Shown here in pieces: positions 62,980 through 64,000 of a DNA stretch of 64,000 bases. The position numbers were made by a program, and so were the translations under genes. The notes under the pieces are model-generated. The model did no database searches. It had not been told where the DNA came from and saw only the letters and a list, made by a program, of their open reading frames with translations. Origin of the DNA: Glossina fuscipes (Eukaryota; Arthropoda; Insecta; Diptera; Glossinidae); assembly GCF_014805625.2 (NCBI RefSeq), contig NW_023998471.1, forward strand, positions 1,404,875-1,468,874, written 5' to 3'. The number at the start of each line of letters is the position of its first letter. The first letter of the stretch is position 1.

Positions 62980-63407
62980 CTTACGGGTTATATCTTCTAT
63001 ACGGCCAGATAATTTTAAAATCTGAGCATTTTTAGTCATTAATTCAATTGTTAAACGACCCACATCGCTACTATTTTGTGTATGAAGCGATTGCAATGAA
63101 AATGCATTCTTATTTGTAGTTAAATTATTCCCAGCAGAACTGCTATTTAAGTCATCAGCCAATGCATTTAATTCTGATATTCTTACGGAAGGACTAATCG
63201 GTAAGCTGTCATTAAAACCGGGTGATATGACATGCGAAGAGAAAAAGAAATTATTACTGCAATCATTTTGATTAGTAGCCGTCAAAGAATTGCTAAATTT
63301 GTTTGTAGTGGAGCAACCATAATTAAAAGCATCCTGAACACTGAAGAGGCTCGCATGATTGTTTGGACTGTATGGAATGTTCACGGCAAAGTTTCCAGAA
63401 CTAAAGT
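62980..63407 (-). CDS. unk: Unkempt, Ser/Asn-rich exon
   Basis: Encodes about 142 residues that start by completing a split Asp codon, then SSGNFAVNIPYSP. The segment is Asn/Ser-rich and probably disordered, with a more conserved-looking RISELNALADDLN stretch, and ends in LTIELMTKNAQILKLSGRIE, the start of the coiled coil. It finishes ITRK before GTATGT, phase 0. Disordered Ser/Asn-rich sequence before the coiled coil and RING is the expected arrangement. Confidence 0.7.
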
Positions 63408-63479
63408 CTATATAAAATTTTTATAAAAAATTGTAATTATTATATCTTTTATACTTTTCTTATCGTTCTTTACACTCAC

Positions 63480-63602
63480 CGTTTATTGAGTTATTAAGAG
63501 CAGGATTCGGAATGTTAATAGGAGCCGAAGTGCGAGTAATAAGACTACTATTCGCTAAACTTGCCGATAAACTATTGTCACGCTGCTCGTCAATCGTACA
63601 AG
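63480..63602 (-). CDS. unk: Unkempt, internal exon
   Basis: 123 bp, no stop, from a GAGCAG acceptor to a GGTGAGT donor. It reads CTIDEQRDNSLSASLANSS and on to INIPNPALNNSIN. Phases match the flanking exons (two bases in, one base out). Confidence 0.7.
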
Positions 63603-63686
63603 CTGCTCATCCATTCATTAATTTACATTCATTGAAAAAATAAAAAAAGTTTATGCAAAAGATTCTTACTGAGTTTTTGTACTCAC

Positions 63687-63798
63687 AAAGCCTATCCATG
63701 GGCAAAGAGAAATTTAAATATTTTCCCTGATTAGCAGACTTTTCTAGAGTATTTACCAACATACTTTTCGTAGATTCATTGTCGTCGATATTTAATAG
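63687..63798 (-). CDS. unk: Unkempt, internal exon
   Basis: 112 bp from a GATAG acceptor to a GTGAGT donor. It reads LLNIDDNESTKSMLVNTLEK then GKYLNFSLPMDRL, ending on one base of a Ser codon completed by the next exon. No stops in frame. Confidence 0.65.
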
Positions 63799-63941
63799 CT
63801 ATCAGGAGAAAAAGGAATACATATACGCATTTACATATAAAATAAATAAAAAACTAAAATAATTTAAGAACAAAAATTAGATACTTAGCATCTACGTTGT
63901 ATATACACACATATATAAAGAAATGATGTCTAGTTTCTTAC

Positions 63942-64000
63942 TTTTAGGACCGTTAAGAGACTGATCAAATTTGCATATTCCATAAAATGTAAATATCTCA
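63942..64000 (-). CDS. unk: Unkempt, exon cut by the window edge
   Basis: The open frame that fits the next exon reads RYLHFMEYANLISLLTVLK and ends before a GTAAGA donor. Only about 19 codons are inside the window, so both its start and its identity depend on the neighbouring exons. Confidence 0.55.

Overview
The window is AT-rich, intron-rich animal DNA, almost certainly from a fly (Diptera). Three protein-coding loci can be supported. The main one is hedgehog (hh) on the minus strand, in three coding exons (46930-46460, 18756-18489, 11896-11211). They join without a phase error into a 474-residue protein, close to the length of the Drosophila protein and with introns at what I recall as the Drosophila positions. 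Introns 1 and 2 are about 27.7 kb and 6.6 kb, so hh and its introns fill more than half of the window. Upstream of hh, also on the minus strand, lie the last six coding exons of a gene ending in a coiled coil and a C-terminal RING-type zinc finger. I call it unkempt (unk), which I recall as lying beside hedgehog in Drosophila. At the left, on the plus strand and convergent with hh, is the terminal exon of a leishmanolysin-like (M8, invadolysin family) metalloprotease gene.

Layout: 1-3.7 kb, a decayed, 5'-truncated and internally deleted I-clade-type LINE with a 100-N assembly gap; 3.77-3.96 kb, a tRNA-derived SINE; 4.65-5.10 kb, the protease exon; 5.1-11.2 kb, intergenic; 11.2-46.9 kb, hh with its introns, which hold simple repeats, two more SINE copies, a minus-strand decayed jockey/CR1-type LINE (about 35.15-36.25 kb), a possible retrocopy fragment and several copies of a dispersed non-coding repeat; 46.9-62.1 kb, the hh upstream region with a candidate promoter, GA tracts, local duplications and a degenerate repeat field at 54-55.3 kb; 62.1-64.0 kb, the 3' part of unk.

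The most interesting observations are: (1) the SINE 3' tail resembles the 3' end of the neighbouring LINE, both ending in TAA/AAT repeats, which suggests a LINE/SINE partnership; (2) this fly Hedgehog keeps the vertebrate-type zinc triad that Drosophila Hh lacks; (3) a dispersed repeat family is present in both orientations through the hh introns. I found no CRISPR, operon or bacterial feature and no new multi-gene system. The long non-coding tracts may hold hh enhancers, but sequence inspection alone cannot prove that.
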